From assembly GCA_958496175.1 (NCBI GenBank), contig OY292276.1:34740449-34804448 (forward strand): a DNA stretch of 64,000 nt, given 5' to 3'. The position numbers and the translations under genes are program-made. Of this stretch, positions 61,850 to 64,000 are shown piece by piece. Each line of letters opens with the position of its first letter. The stretch's first letter is position 1. The notes below the pieces were generated by a model that had not been told where the DNA came from, ran no database searches, and saw only the letters and a list, made by a program, of their open reading frames with translations. The DNA is from Sisyra terminalis (Eukaryota; Arthropoda; Insecta; Neuroptera; Sisyridae).

Positions 61850-63714
61850 AGACATCAAATAAAAATCAATAAGAAAAACGTTTGATTTTTAGTTCGAAAA
61901 CCCAATGAGCTGTTAAATTAAACTAAGAATGGACATTAGTCGGGTAAAATTTTTATAACTTTTCCTTCATCTATAATATATTTTCACCATTTCGGCGGAG
62001 TTGTGGATAATTGACAGTTTGTAGGTTTCCTAAGCTAGCTTTGCTAAGAATTAAATCTTCTTATCTCCACCTAAGAAGCATATAAATGAGTATAAAGTAA
62101 CGAGCCGCTTCCATTTTAAATGTATGTTAGCTCAAAATATTCTTTATTTTTCTTTGTCGGAACTATATTGTTTATCTCACTTTTATACCTAACAATAAAA
62201 TTGTCAAAAATTCATTCTAAAAATTGTACTTGTCTTAATTGTAGTAAAAAAGTCTTAGACTAAATGAAACAATTGTTGAAATTATTAATGATACTAAGCA
62301 AATATGCACTTAAAATGTAAGTATTTAATTTTTAATCTTGAAAGTATTGTATACAGAAATGTGCATTAAAATTATAGTATTTAATTATTTTCTTAATGCG
62401 GTTTAAAGTCTGTTGTAAAATGCTTTAAAAATATAAGACACTTTTGAAATATAAAAATAACTTTTGAATCGCATCATAAAATTATCATAAATAACCTATT
62501 CAATATTACTTTAAAATTTTTATATAATATTAGTAGCACATATTAATGGTCTACCGTTAACTATGAGTAATATTCTAAATTTAATATCTGTGTATTGCAT
62601 TAATGCTATTAGTTATTAAGATCTTTTGAATTGCATACTACAAGCCTTATTTAATAAATCAATGGCATACTTTAAATGCATAAATAATAATCACTTAAGA
62701 AATTAAAAAACTACCTTTATTTTGGTGAATGGTATGATTATCTTTTATACTCAAAAAATGTAGGTCAACAAGCCAAGGTTGGGTGTAACAGGTATTGGTT
62801 TTTTTTACCTCTTAATATTGGAGACTATAAATTTGGGTTGCTAATTTCTATTTTATACAAACATTTTAACTTAATTATTCAAAATAATGGTACCGATTGG
62901 AGTAGTGGTCCCTAACTCTACAACCACAAACACTATAGGACAGTGATGGGTAATTACCTTGTTGTCCAAAATTATGCAAGCAGTGTATATTCTATTTTAC
63001 TACTAGTTGTCCTATTCAAATAATTTAATATTTTTTTAATTAGGTGAATAATTTTTGATACCCCTTAATTTTCCCCGTAGTGTATCACTCATACCGCAGA
63101 ATTTTCATTGATTTTCACGAAAATTTTTGTGAGGTATATGGTATGATATACTTCGCCTGGTAACGTAAGGATAAAATCTTTCAATCTGTTTTGCCCCGCA
63201 TCGTCATTTGAAAATTGAAAATAGGCATGATTATGATAAAAGTTGTCCAGTCCTACTATAGGGAAAGTACCGCAAGTCAGCCGTGGAAAATATTTTAATT
63301 TTCAATAATTTATTATGCTTTTAACTGAAAATAGAACTTTTCAAGTAGATGCATATGTTTTTTTTAGGTATGGATGAGTAATCACACAGTACTTGTTACA
63401 GAGTAAATATATCATGAAAATTGATTCCATTTAATTTTGGGGAAAAATCTACTTTTAAGGGTAGAAAAATGATTGCATAACTTGACTGAACACTTTGGCG
63501 ATAGTACCTATACTATAATCAATAAAAAATTGTTTTAACGTTCTTTCTTAAATAATTTACTACTTATTATTTTCACATTTATATGATTTAATCATTCAAA
63601 AAAAAAAACAATTTCTGTTCGAGAAATTTTCGCAGATACCTTAATGGAGTCATTCACACATTACGTTTTCAAGTTTTTGTCAATTTTGACTACTCTCCTC
63701 CTCCTTGGCATATT

Positions 63715-63960
63715 TTGTCATCAACGACCATATTGAAGTCGCCATCTCGTACACCTGTTCCACTCTCTTTTTTTCATAACAAATTTATAAAAATTTTCTC
63801 GATTATCTCAAATACGAAAAAACCATTCGTTGGTCCAGAACCAGAATTTGAAGTCACAATATCAGCGGCAAGAAAAACCATCAAAAAATGGTTTTATAAT
63901 AATATACTCTCTTTATTCTGCACTTTAGGGAGCAACATCAAAGGGTAAAAACGCTGCAAA
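63715..63960 (+). pseudogene. possible non-LTR retrotransposon pol remnant (RNase H end)
   Basis: The frame includes FVGPEPEFEVTISAARKTIK followed by KWFYNN, and after a frame shift GKNAAKE. This is the pattern of the C-terminal RNase H region of Jockey-type pol proteins (a GPEP or similar block, then I-x-x-W-x, then G-x-R-Q-S-K). It is short and decayed, lies at the window edge, and is not certain. Confidence 0.35.
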
Positions 63961-64000
63961 AGAATGATTAAATATCATTCCCAAATATAACCGCTGAAAT

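Larger units (their letters stand above)
59082..64000. other. 5' flank or first intron of supervillin
   Basis: Upstream of the first coding exon on the minus strand. No coding exon is recognised on either strand. It contains a possible promoter and untranslated exon near 59.98-60.52 kb, a hAT-like fragment (61.14-61.35 kb), a long hairpin (61.77-61.85 kb) and a possible non-LTR retrotransposon remnant at the right edge. Confidence 0.6.

Noticed and set aside
1..64000. CRISPR arrays, bacterial operons or a new defence system
   Set aside because: The only repeats are transposon-derived or simple-sequence, and coding sequence is spliced with eukaryotic signals; nothing supports prokaryotic content.

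Overview
The window is nuclear DNA from an animal, almost certainly an arthropod and probably an insect. It is very AT-rich, has GT-AG introns from about 57 bp to 29 kb, and is full of small DNA-transposon and tRNA-derived SINE remnants. Nothing bacterial is present, and the species cannot be settled from the sequence.

One gene explains nearly all the coding sequence: a supervillin (Svil) homologue on the minus strand. I resolve 11 exons between 59081 and 6162. Every junction has a GT donor and an AG acceptor, and all phases agree, giving one open frame of 1,684 codons from an ATG at 59028. This is the long, largely disordered N-terminal half. The gelsolin-like repeats and villin headpiece of the family are not here and must lie beyond position 1. 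Layout: exons 1-4 at 58.03-59.08 kb; a 14.6-kb intron; the giant exon 5 (2,457 bp) at 40.96-43.42 kb; a 3.4-kb intron; the compact exons 6-10 at 35.44-37.52 kb; a 28.9-kb intron; exon 11 at 6.16-6.58 kb; then more than 6 kb of a further intron. The family links the plasma membrane to F-actin and myosin II. The N-terminal half seen here carries the docking and regulatory motifs.

The large introns are not empty. A GC-richer island at 24.06-24.20 kb looks like an internal promoter with a 14-nt coding first exon that would splice in frame to exon 11, giving a short isoform. Weaker candidates of the same kind lie at 14.4, 19.0 and 50.2 kb. The introns also hold nine copies of a tRNA-Ser/Leu-like SINE, several hAT-type MITEs (two with perfect 8-bp target-site duplications), other terminal-inverted-repeat elements (some nested), a degraded ABCA-transporter exon, a possible solo LTR and a possible non-LTR retrotransposon remnant.

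Upstream of exon 1 (59.1-64 kb) there is a possible promoter and 5' untranslated exon near 60 kb but no second gene that I can support. No CRISPR array, rRNA or functional tRNA gene is visible. I see no undescribed multi-gene system. The most interesting leads are the candidate internal promoter, the array of ILK-box repeats in exon 5, the repeated TQP motif in exons 6, 8 and 9, and a 63-nt intron that can be read through in frame.
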